This document shows positions 33,493 through 43,569 of a stretch of 64,000 nucleotides of DNA, piece after piece. The stretch's first letter is position 1. Every line of letters begins with the position of its first letter. Origin of the DNA: Halichondria panicea. Its lineage: Eukaryota; Porifera; Demospongiae; Suberitida; Halichondriidae. Location of the stretch: positions 6,620,315 through 6,684,314 of the forward strand of contig NC_087382.1 of the NCBI RefSeq assembly GCF_963675165.1, written 5' to 3'. A program made the position numbers and the translations under genes. The notes beneath the pieces are model-generated. The model ran no database searches, was not told where the DNA came from, and was given only the letters and a program-made list of their open reading frames with translations.

Positions 33493-35604
33493 CTATGGGT
33501 CCTTCTCAAATGCCCATGTCGGAACACCACTAATGGGTTGTGTACGTACAGATACATCACCAACAATTCTCTCTTTAGTTTGTCTTTTAGCTTGAGCAGA
33601 CTTTTCAGAATAAAGTTGATCGTCGAGAGCATGAAAGAAACGCCTAACTTTGTTGGAACGCCATGGGAGTGATTTGACAAGAATTTTATCATCTTCGCTC
33701 TCTTCGCTGGACATCATTTCTGCTATCAGAACCTTCTGCCACTTCTCCTTATCTGACCCATTGTATGTACGTTTAGAAAATACACTTTGGCGTTCTTGAA
33801 GTTTCTGTAAGTGTGGATCAGCACCATTAAGCACCATTAAGTACTTATCATGTTATATACACGTATAAAAATGAACAAATATATCACATAGAAACTGGAT
33901 TGCAAATGGGGTCAATAGCACAGCTCTATACGCTTATATTCGAGAATGCGCTTTTAATAGTTTGAGTCCCACCCAGTAACCGAATGTCTCTGTGATGAAG
34001 ACAGACTATTAGCTAGCTATGCTGTAAATGAACTGTAAACATATAATTATAATAATTATGGTATAATTATAGATCTAGTTAGGGTTGCCTGCTGCCTAGT
34101 TCACTCTTACTATAACATGTTAAAAAACATTATTGACCAGAAACTGGAACAAAAGGGTTTAAGTCCACCACTACATTCTCTTAGCATGATCAGACAAGGT
34201 GTCAGCATGCCCTTCCAGATGAATAGAGCACTGTACAAGCTAGCTAGCTCGTAGAAAACTGATTAAATTATAACATTTTAGTAATATCCTCCACATAATT
34301 AGAAAAGCGTTTCAATTCGAGTACAAAAAACCTGCAGTTGAGTGTGAGCTTAAAATAAAGATACGCTTATAATCGAGCAAGTGCCTATAACCCAGTTTCT
34401 ACGGTATTGAGAGATGCAGAATTGAGAGATGCAGAGATGCAGACACTATAGAGATGGATTTCTTACCCGGATACTTTTCTTACCAGGATACTTCTTTCAC
34501 GCCGTCTTCGGTGCTTCTTTCGAACCTCTGATAATCCCCTCCTATTCATCGATGCCTCCTGGCGGAGAGTTTTGTAGTATGTATACGTGGCACCTGAAAA
34601 GATGTTGAGTGTCAATAGTCTATATAGAGAGATAAACTCACTCCGTATGTTATGACTTTGGAAAGATGGATTAAGAGAGTGTATCTCTTGTATCAATGTA
34701 TCTCTTGTATCAACCTTTTTACCACAGCTACATTTTCAGAATCTTTGAAGGTTGACCTATATAATTATACAGTGACAAAATATGTGTATATCAAAGTAAT
34801 ACAATAACCTACGGGGGTTCAATGTTGAAACCATCGAAATTTTCATCATCTTCAATCATAGTTTGGTAGACCTTCCGAGTTTCAGCCTACATACAAAGTA
34901 TATAGTATGATTTTATACACACTATACCTGCATATATCATTTACCCTAACAACGAGAGGAACAGTTTTCTTTTTAGATTTTGGAGTGCTGGTCGTATCAC
35001 CAGAGCTGGACGCATAATTCTTTAGAGAATTAGTGACTTCAGCTCTATTTCAGTTCGTTCAACACGTTGGATTAATTCCCCAAGCTTGTTAGACATTTCT
35101 TTGAGTGCTGCTGCCACCTCTGAACCTCCGGAAACATTTGTATGCGAGTCACCTGTGACAGGAAACAAGGTGGTTACATTATATCTTTTGACATGTACCG
35201 TACAATGGAAACATACAATTCTTGCTCCCACGTGAATAAGGCAAGAGAGTTCTGCGTCTACGAAGTGACGGAGTGACAGGAGCAGAAGTGTTCTCCTTAG
35301 TGTTAGATTTTTTGCTTTTAGTGACTCGAGAGTCAGACATACTGCCCTGTAAACCTACATTTACAATTAATATTTACATAATTTAGATAACGTTAACGTC
35401 TCACACAGCCTACTTACCTTGCCTACAGGGTGTAACCGGGCTCTGTCTTTTTGCTTTAAAGAGATCAGCCATATCAAGGTTTTTGAATTGTGTATTTGAC
35501 CGATCATCTTCTGAACCAGGCTCAGAGTAACTGCTGCAGGAAGTTTGTAGAACCTCATCATCACTAGAAAAGAGTTCAGTTCCCGATCCTGCCATTATTT
35601 CCAC
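33493..35604 (-). CDS. Accessory gene of the CACTA element, about 7 exons
   Basis: Approximate exons with GT-AG borders, from the start: 35604-35418, 35346-35217, 35152-34945, 34886-34813, about 34740-34642, 34593-34484 and 33804-33493. Peptides in order: MEIMAGSGTELFSSDDEVLQ, SDSRVTKSKKSNTKENTSAP, an amphipathic helix ALKEMSNKLGELIQRVERTE, VYQTMIEDDENFDGFNIEPP, TYTYYKTLRQEASMNRRGLS with a basic KKHRRRRER, and KLQERQSVFSKRTYNGSDKE then MMSSEESEDDKILVKSLPWR. The last exons resemble C14orf93-like proteins (recognition, not searched). One frame slip in the third exon near 35035 may mark decay. A DNA-binding role analogous to plant TnpA is inferred from position, basic charge and the coiled coil. 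Confidence 0.6.
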
Positions 35605-35829
35605 AGAACAACAACCTTTCTTTTCAAGTCACCTGCCGCCTAGATTCTAGTCTATTGAGTCCGTACTTAGATCGAGAAGCTAGCTAGCTCAACAAGAATC
35701 TAGGAACTGCCATGTGCTCTAGCTGTCAACGTCATGCGTTATTTAAAGACGCATTGTTAGAGTAAACAGAAGGCATTGCTTACATTGCTTACATTGTTAC
35801 ATTGCTTACATTGTGACAGATCAGTGTCG

Positions 35830-38490
35830 ATTAAGACATATAAAGCTCATAAACTCCTCCAGTAGAAATTGGTCCGTACGCCTCAGATCTACAAATGAAT
35901 CATCTCAAGGTAGTAGCGATGAACGATCTGAATCTCCCCCTGCCCCTGCCTCCCTTGGCCATGCATCACTATCTCAAGTGATGATCAACCGTTAGGATCA
36001 CCTTGCCTGTCTTCTGATAGATTAAATTACGGTGTAGATCTAATTGTTTTCCCCATAATAGACGATTGGAGCGTTTGTGAAAGTGGTGATGATGAAGGTG
36101 AGACTCAGTTGGTGTCCTTCAATAGCATTGGTATTTTGTTTTGTGCTATTATTGATTGTAGGCCTACTTTGAACCTTTTCTAATACAGATATGGAAGAGA
36201 TATGGACCACAGAACCGGATGAAGCAGAAACTGACTTTGAGTTGATCGATACTGAGCCTACTCTGGGCGAACCGGATACCACCAATTCCAGCGATTCATC
36301 CAGATCATTCGTTCTTCGTTATATTTGCAGTTTTATATACTATCTTTCTCTCACAACAACTTTTACTATTCCTTTTTGGTCTTTTTGGTATTTTGGGCAT
36401 GGCAAGCTTACTTCCTTCCTCCTTTTACAAGTCTCCACACTTCCGTTTCAAACGGTATGTAGTTTGCAAAAAGTGCCATCATATCTACTTTTTTGACGAT
36501 TGTGTACACGGAAAATAAGTAAACCATGCCCCTTTATCGCATTTCCTCATCATCCACACAGACAAAGGCGGTTGCCCTGTAGTGCTTTGCTTTTGAAAGT
36601 TGCCAGTGGGAAGACAATGTTGTACCCTTTCATGAGTTACTGCTACCTTAGTCTTGAAGTCCAACTACAAGCTTTCTTGCTGCGGCCCAACTTTTATTCA
36701 GTGTGAACAATGGCGATCAAAAACTGGAACTGATTTATCTGATGTTATGGATGGGAGGATTTGGAAAGAATTTCAAACTCATGCTTCTCTGTCTCAGCCC
36801 TGGAACTTAGCTTTAATGATGAATGTTGATTGGTTTCAGCCATTCAAGCATGTTCAATATTCAGTTGGGGTGATTTATCTTACGATTATGAACCTTCCAC
36901 GACACTTACGGTTTAAATGTGAAAATATGATCACCGTGGGCATTATACCAGGCCCTCATGAGCCATCTGAAAACATTAATAGCTTCTTAGAACCATTGGT
37001 TAATGAATTGACTATGTGGCAGGGAAAGGAGTTGCCTATTCATGGTACCAAAAAGTTCGTTGTGCATTGCTTTGTGTGTCATGTGATTTGCCAGCTGGAC
37101 GAAAAAGTGTGTGGATTTAAGTCTTACAATTCTCGCCACGGATGTTCTAAATGTTTGAAATCCTTTCCTGGGACCGTTGGTTGTATGGATTACTCAGGTT
37201 TTGATCGTGATCACTGGATTCCTCGAACATATGAATCTCACCAACTAAAATGCTTTCCTGTAACACTAAAGCGGTTATCGATACACCCTTCTGTTAAAAC
37301 TCCCTTATTTCCATCCATCAAGGATGCTTGTGATTGATCCGATGCACAACATATTTCTTGGCAGTGGTAAGTACATTCTGAAACATATTTGGTTGCAAAG
37401 GAATCTCATTGAAGAATCACAGTATAATATGATTCAGTCGATAGAATGATAGTTCCATCCGATATGGGACGAATCCCATACAAAATTATGTCAGGTTTCA
37501 GCTCATTCACAGCAGATCAGTTTAAGAATTGGATCCTTTACTTTTCTGTGTTGGCCCTCAGAGATGTTCTTGCCGAGGAACATCTTCAACCTAGCCTGTA
37601 GGAAACTTTGCAGAAGACGTGTAACCCTTCTGGATATTCAAATTGGTGATGCTCTCCTTATGCAATTCTGTACACGGAATCTATGGAAAAGACGTTGTTA
37701 CTCCAAACATGCATTTTACACGCACATCTTCGAGAGACTACGGTCCTTTCTATGGATTTTGGTGTTTCTCGGTGTTTCTCGTATGAAAGATTCAATGGTA
37801 TACTTGGCCAGATGCCTAACTCGATCGAATTGCAACTCATGAAGCGTTTTGCTGGAGATATGGAACAGTTTTGTGCTACTATACACCACTCAATTTGCAC
37901 CAGTTTTCACTCATAGTAGGCAAGTAGTTGGCTCTGTGTCTGAAACGTTACAAGAATCGGTTTATTGTGCGACAGTGACTTTGCCAGTGTAACTGGGGTA
38001 TGGCTCAACTTAAAAATATCCAACTACCAACACTTAGTAATTCTGAAACTGATGGCCTGAAGATATTTTTTGCTCGCTTATATTCTGTTTCTTTAGCGGA
38101 TGTGAACGTAAATAGTGTTACCTATAAATTTAAGGAGATAACTTTTAATGGAAAGATAATCGGGAGCATCATCAAATTCGTCTGTAGTCATGGCCTCGTG
38201 GTTTCCGAACTTGCTCTGTGTAGATGACATTGGCAATCAAGACACTCGACCAGCTAGAATTAACTACTTCATGAAGCATGTTGTGCTGATTAGAAACACT
38301 CCGATCACACATGTAATGTTTTCGGTTTCATGGTTTAAGAGTCGCCAAGAGAGATTTCACTATGGTACATATTTGAAAATGATCCCTTTCTACCAGTTCA
38401 ACTAATTGTGGGTAGGACAGTATCGCTTGTGGACAAACTCAATTTTGGTGCTTGTGAATCTGTCCTTCTTGTCTGCCCTCGTGTATAACT
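35830..38490 (+). pseudogene. CACTA-type (Transposase_21-like) transposase, decayed
   Basis: Translated pieces follow the order of animal EnSpm-type transposases. A Ser/acidic N-terminus with an intron (acceptor CTAATACAG near 36189) comes first, then a zinc-binding RYVVCKKCHHIYFFDDC and PCPFIAFPHHPHRQRRLPC. A long frame at 36654-37337 has WKEFQTHASLSQPWNLALMM, NVDWFQPFKHVQYSVGVIYL and VGIIPGPHEPSENINSFLEP. RMLVIDPMHNIFLG, VPSDMGRIPYKIMSGFSSFT, QLMKRFAGDM, RPARINYFMKHVVLIRNTPI and KLNFGACESVLLVCPRV follow. At least eight frame breaks. The Asp in NVDWFQPF and the DPMHN motif are probable active-site regions. It would have cut and joined the CACT ends. Confidence 0.82.
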
Positions 38491-38724
38491 CATAAAAAAA
38501 ATTGTCTGTAATAATTATTTTGCACAGTGAACAAGATGATAATTATATCCGGCATGTGTTAAACATAATATTATAAAATCAATAAAATCAAATGACTTAA
38601 GCTTGTATACGTACTGCAGACATAATTATGCATATGTGCATATAATTGTGCATAAAAATAATACCAGGAAACTTGTACCTCAAAATATGTGGACATGATG
38701 TTTCCTCTGGTCACTCTTGTGATA

Positions 38725-38905
38725 TGATACATGATATGATACAAGAACAATCATGTACTTCATGAAATGTGCATAGACACATCATTTTGTATGATACATG
38801 TACTTCATGAAATGTGCATAGACACTTGACGTTTCCTATAGTTAACTCCTGTATGATACAAGAACAATCAGATACTTTATGAAATGTTATAGACACATCA
38901 TACGT
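38725..38905. repeat. Right subterminal tandem repeats of the CACTA element
   Basis: Three degenerate copies containing TGATACAAGAACAATCATG and ACTTCATGAAATGTGCATAG, spaced about 60-75 bp. They lie close to the right terminal repeat. Confidence 0.8.
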
Positions 38906-38998
38906 TTGTGTAAAGGATTTGGAAAGGAAAGCTAAAGTGGTATGTCCTACATAAATCCCCATATTAAGGTCTACAGGAAATCAAGTTTTTGCCCAGTG

Positions 38999-40530
38999 AA
39001 TTTAGGTGGGAGTGCAATCTTGCTGCGGTGTGGGGGAAGATGGCTACGGGGGGTGGTCATTCTCAGCTGGTCATTCTCAGCTGGAGGAGCAAGTGAGTGT
39101 ACTGGGAATTCCTACCATGACGAAAGCGAGCTTCAGCTGAGAGCTTCATCTCAACTGAGAGAAATATCGGAGAGATTTGGAAGCAAAATTTAATAGAGTC
39201 AATGGCCGAAGCAGGACGGGAGGAGAAAAGAATAGCAGAGGAAATGGGGAGCTATAATGAAGGCGTTCCAGCTATCACAGTTATTTAGACGGAGGATGAG
39301 GATGGAGCAAGCGATCACACAAGCACTCCTACAATGCAAACTCAGGTGTTGCCATCATTATCGGCAAGGAGACCGGCAAGCTTCTCTACATAGGTGTGCG
39401 AAATAAGTACTGCCATGCCTGTGCACTCGCCTGACAAGCATGTTTGTTTCCGCGCAACTGGAACAAGTCATCTTCTGAAATGGAGACAGACATTATCCTG
39501 GAAGGGTTCCTTGAAGCTGAGCAGGTCCATGGTGTGCGGTACATACACTTCATAGATAGTTCTGTGCATCCTACGCTCATACAGAATGTTCCAGGGTTGG
39601 GGACATGCCATCAAGAAGCTAGAATGCGCGAATCACGCTTGCCGAGGTGCTCTTGAGAGGCTTGTTCAGGATAACCCATCCTACAAGGGAAATGGTGGAC
39701 TTACGCTGAAAACAAGAAAGCGACTGGTTTCTGCTGCTCGAGCTGCAATCAGGATGAGGAGTACGGCACTCAAACGTGACTTGCAGAATGGACCACGTCA
39801 TTGTTTTGGCTTTCACGATGACTGCAGCCCTGACTTTTGTAAGACAGCACAAGACAGACATGCTCTCATCCGCCGCAACAACTCGCTCACTCAGTCCACA
39901 TCTCAACCGTCAACTTTCAGTGAAAACAGCGAAGACAATGATGACGTGCTTGATGGTGAGTTCAGACCTACAGAATAAAAACATAACATTAATTGAGGCA
40001 AGTGTAAATATGTATTGTAAATATGTATTGAACAGGTATTGTTACTACACAAGAGGCTTTGTGGAGTGAAACTGTTGATGACGATCCGATGGTACGATTG
40101 GAAGGTGGACACACACCAACAAACGTGGTTTACCATGACATTCAGGTACAACTAAATCGACTTGTGAGCAAAGCATCTCAGCTGATAGGAAACGAGACAA
40201 CAAATCTGGCAGAATGTTGGATGCATATTCGTGCTACGGTGGGAAGGTCATCAATCGATCGCAGAGTGGCTCTTGGGAACACAGATGCATGGGAGCAGGG
40301 CTTAGGCAGAACCTTGGAAGAAAATGGGGACCACAGACCTGGAAACAGATGGCAGGATCGATGCCAAATAAAGTATTCTCTGACGCAGCAGAACGTTCTG
40401 CTAAGACAGTCTCTAATGACAGAAAGAGAAAAGGAACAAATGAAGCAAAAGAACAAAGACGAAAAAGCAAGTACACTAAAATAGATAACTCAATTGCAGC
40501 TCGCAAAGCTTACACTAGGCATGACGAAGG
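38999..40530 (+). pseudogene. Mutator-like transposase, main part
   Basis: Starting right after the CACTA element: RWECNLAAVWG, MATGGGHSQL, a helical AGREEKRIAEEMGSYNEGVP and, over several frames, SETGKLLYIGVRNKYCHACA-type residues, EMETDIILEGFLEAEQVHGV, RYIHFIDSSVHPTLIQNVPG, WGHAIKKLECANHACRGALE, RCFG-type HCFGFHDDCSPDFCKTAQDR, LVSKASQLIGNETTNLAECW, GGKVINRSQSGSWEHRCMGA and AARKAYTRHDEGVSPDEI. This is the Mutator-like transposase family widespread in invertebrates. An intron-like gap lies near 39960-40040. Frame breaks and stops near 39290, 39390, 39570 and 40230, plus a lost GDG before SSVHPT, make it inactive. Confidence 0.85.
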
Positions 40531-40559
40531 AGTTTCTCCGGATGAAATAACTGAAGACA

Positions 40560-40821
40560 TTTCCTCGCAGAGAGTTGAAAACAAGAGACAGAAGTGGTCG
40601 TCACTTGCGAAGAAGCACAAACAATTGAGAAGAAAACAAGACAACAGGCAGAGAATGATGAGTGGAAATATGAGAGAAGGAAAAGAATTACAGTATTGAG
40701 AGTGGGAGGAATAGCGAAAATGAAAGAGACGACAAAAAAGAGTAATAAAGTCAAAGATCTACTGTACAGCACATTTAGAGGCAACGAAGCTACACCATGC
40801 CAACTCAACACAAAAGAATGA
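40560..40821 (+). pseudogene. YqaJ-like exonuclease N-terminal fragment
   Basis: The frame 40594-40821 reads EEAQTIEKKTRQQAENDEWK and YERRKRITVLRVGGIAKMKE then STFRGNEATPCQ. This motif pattern (TRxQ...W..ER..RITAS..G.I...F.GN.AT) precedes the YqaJ/lambda-exonuclease-like domain in invertebrate transposon-linked proteins. It follows the Mutator-like transposase on the same strand. The nuclease core itself is missing, so this is a remnant. Whether it belongs to the same element is inference. Confidence 0.5.
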
Positions 40822-41185
40822 GCACCCCCTCAGATTTCAATGAAACTTGGGGTATACATACCTTACCATATATTAACCAATCACACTTAATATCTGCCCC
40901 ATATGTCATATGGCTTCTTAGCTACGAGCCCTTCAAATTTTACAAATCTCTGTGACCTGCCTACACTTCATACAGCACAATTTCTGTCATGATTAATCAT
41001 AACAGATAAAAATAATACCACCGTACTCCTTAATGATATGTCCTTTCAGATGACATGCTTAAAGGAGGTGGGCGCTCGTTAACGGGTAAAGGTCATTGTT
41101 CGAAACTTTTAATTAAGCGTAACTCAAAAATAGCGTCTTTTTTTTTCTCGCTATTATCCATCTGGTATAAATTTGGTAATGGGAT
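40822..41185. other. Non-coding stretch
   Basis: No gene or repeat recognised between the YqaJ-like remnant and the next element. Confidence 0.4.
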
Positions 41186-43569
41186 GTTAATGGGATCAGA
41201 AGATATAGACATTGCAATACACGTTGGTGAAGTTATTGACATAACTGTGGGTTCTTCCATACAAATTTAACACTACTTAATGGGTGACCTTACAGAATTT
41301 AAGGAAATTTCGCCTGTGTGGTGAACCCCAAGGAATTTGGATTTTCGGCTTCTGAGATATCGGCACCTATCTATGAGAGTGATGAAAACAGCAGAATGAT
41401 GCCCGGAAAAAAGGATTGCGTATCTGTTAGAACAGAAAAAGAACGGATAATGGTGCAAAAGAGGCTTGTACTAATGAATCTACGCGAACTTTATCGGTTC
41501 TTTAAAGATAAGTATCCAGAGCAAAAGGTCGGATTCTCAAAATTGCAGACCTCCGGCCAAAACATTGCGTTCTTGCTGTGCAAGTGGTACCCATTCAGTT
41601 TGTGTGTGTACCATTCACCAGAATGTCAAGCTGTTGATACAAAGTATTAAGCATTTAGAGCTCAGTGATACATGTACGTTTATTCAATCATATCAGGAGT
41701 GTATTTTGTTACCGAGCTGCTACCTAGGGAGCTGCAAGAATTGTCCAGGATTTGCTGGTCTAGAGGAGCTGTTTCAAACTATGCTGGATGAAAACATGAT
41801 TGACAACATTACTTTCAAACAGTGGGTCTCAGTAGATCGGTCTACCTTGGACACAGTGAGCAAATCAGCTGATGAGTTTATCGAATTTTTCTGCGAGAAA
41901 CTTAAGCAACTGCTTCTGCACAGTCCACCCTGAAACCTGGTGAATTGTTAGTACAAGCGGATTTTTCAGAAAACTACTCCTTTATTCTCCAAGATGCATC
42001 TCAGGGTTTTCACTGGAACAACTCTCAGGCAACAGTCCATCCATTTGTTATATATTACAAGCAGTCAGGAGAGGAACGTCATCTCAGTTATGTTGTTATC
42101 TCTAATTGTCTCAATCATGACACAGTAGCAGTATATCTCTTTCAGAAGAAGTTAATCACTCTTCTCAAGAAAATTCTCCACATATATTTTTCCGACGGTG
42201 CTGCTTCGCAGTACAAAAATAGGAAAAACTTCTTGAATTTTGAATTTGTGCAACCACGAGAAAGATTTTGATGTTAAGGCGGAGTGGCACTTTAGTGCAA
42301 CATCTCATGGTAAAGGAGCATGTGATGGTGTGGGAGGAACTGTGAAACGTCTTGCTGCTTGAGCCAGTCTCCAACGACCATATGATGAACAGATAATCAC
42401 TCCAATTGAGCTGTTTGAAAGGAATAATTTTTGAGTATTGTAGCAGTGCGGAAGTCAAGGATCAACTGGAACCACGATTTCAAATCTCTAGGACAATCCC
42501 AGGAACACGTCAATTTCACTCTTTTGTCTTTTGTACCTGTCTCTTGTGACACTGTAGAAGTCCGAACGTTTCTACATCAACTATCTTTAAAATCAACTAT
42601 CTTTAAAACAGAAAAGTAATTAATAAAGACAGTGACATTGGAATTGAGTTTATTTCTGGCTATGTCACATGTGTCTACAATGCTCAATGGTGGCTATCCT
42701 TAGTGCTTGATGTGGATGTGGAGAATGCAGAAGTAAGAATAATGTTCTTGCATCCATGAGGGCCTGCTCGCTCATTCACCATTCCTGATATACTGACGAT
42801 TCCATCGAGTGATATTTTAACAACTACTGGCCGTGCATACACTCTTAGCAAAACAGAAAGCAAAATGGCCACAAAAAAACTAGCGGCTTGGTTTGAGTGA
42901 ACTGTTACACACAGGATATTTTTATGATTTATAAGACACTGTTTGTAATTAAGTTATTTCACAATGACGCAATGGTATTACTAATTTCTGCACTCGTATA
43001 TTCTGATTCAAAATAAGAAACTTAGGAACACATGAGTCCATAGTTTAGGTAATTGCAAGTGAAAATTATATAATCAAGGAAAATTGAGTTGTGGATTTGC
43101 AAAATCAAACTTTATTTTGTATCCCATCTTTATTTTGTATCCCATAATCGGTCAATTAGACTGGTAAACTTAAACTCTGTGTAGAGACTCGTGCAACGTT
43201 TGCCCCGATATTTTTGGCAACTCAAGTGACTAAAGTGACTAAACCGCCCACACAACATATGAAAGCCTGTTGCTTAAGCTACACGATGATATTAGTAATA
43301 CCCCCTAGAAACACAAGTTATTTCTTTTTAAGTACAACGAAGCGAGCGAAATTTTCGATATAATAGCTGCATTTAGGTGAGAAGCTGCACAAAAATAAAA
43401 TCCAAATTCCTTGGGGTCTTCTTCTTACTTCACCACACCCTATATACAGGCGAAATTTCCTTAAATTCTGTGAGGTCACCCATTAAGTAGTGTTAAATTT
43501 GTATGGAAGAACCCACAGTTATGTTCACCAACGTGTATTGCAATGTCTATATCTTCTGATCCCATTAAC
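41186..43569. mobile_element. Element with 160-bp inverted ends around a transposase
   Basis: The sequence starting GTTAATGGGATCAGAAGATA (41186 to about 41345) recurs inverted at about 43397-43569 with small indels, including ACACGTTGGTGAA and AATTTAAGGAAATTTCGCCT. A transposase-like gene lies between. Both arms can be read to encode LMGSEDIDIAIHVGE, and that frame continues outward on the right (43476-43736 minus), so the repeat may be an inverted duplication of coding sequence and not true termini. No target duplication found. Confidence 0.6.
41335..42900 (+). pseudogene. DDE-like transposase of unassigned superfamily, decayed
   Basis: Pieces in order: MPGKKDCVSVRTEKERIMVQ, KRLVLMNLRELYRFFKDKYP, VGFSKF, then GTHSVCVCTIHQNVKLL, CYLGSCKNCPGFAGLEELFQ, NITFKQWVSVDRSTLDTVSK, LVQADFSENYSFILQDASQG, FHWNNSQATVHPFVIYYKQS, YFSDGAASQYKNRKNF, WHFSATSHGKGACDGVGGTV and FHPxGPARSF-like C-terminal residues. 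The conserved Asp in QADFSENY, Asp in FSDGAASQYKN and HGKGACDG motif suggest an RNase H-fold DDE/DDD core. I recognise it as common in cnidarian and sponge genomes but will not name a superfamily. Frame breaks near 41565, 41935, 42260 and 42430. Confidence 0.7.

Larger units (their letters stand above)
32991..38998. mobile_element. CACTA (EnSpm)-type DNA transposon, two divergent genes
   Basis: Terminal inverted repeats CACTGGGCAAAAA (32991-33003) and TTTTTGCCCAGTG (38986-38998) are exact over 13 bp and start with CACT. AA flanks both ends, a 2-bp target duplication, and removal of the element restores the Mutator-like reading frame. A decayed Transposase_21-type gene runs right on the plus strand, and a seven-exon accessory gene runs left on the minus strand, sharing a start region near 35.6-35.8 kb. 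Repeated motifs lie near both ends, as usual in this superfamily. Confidence 0.9.
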
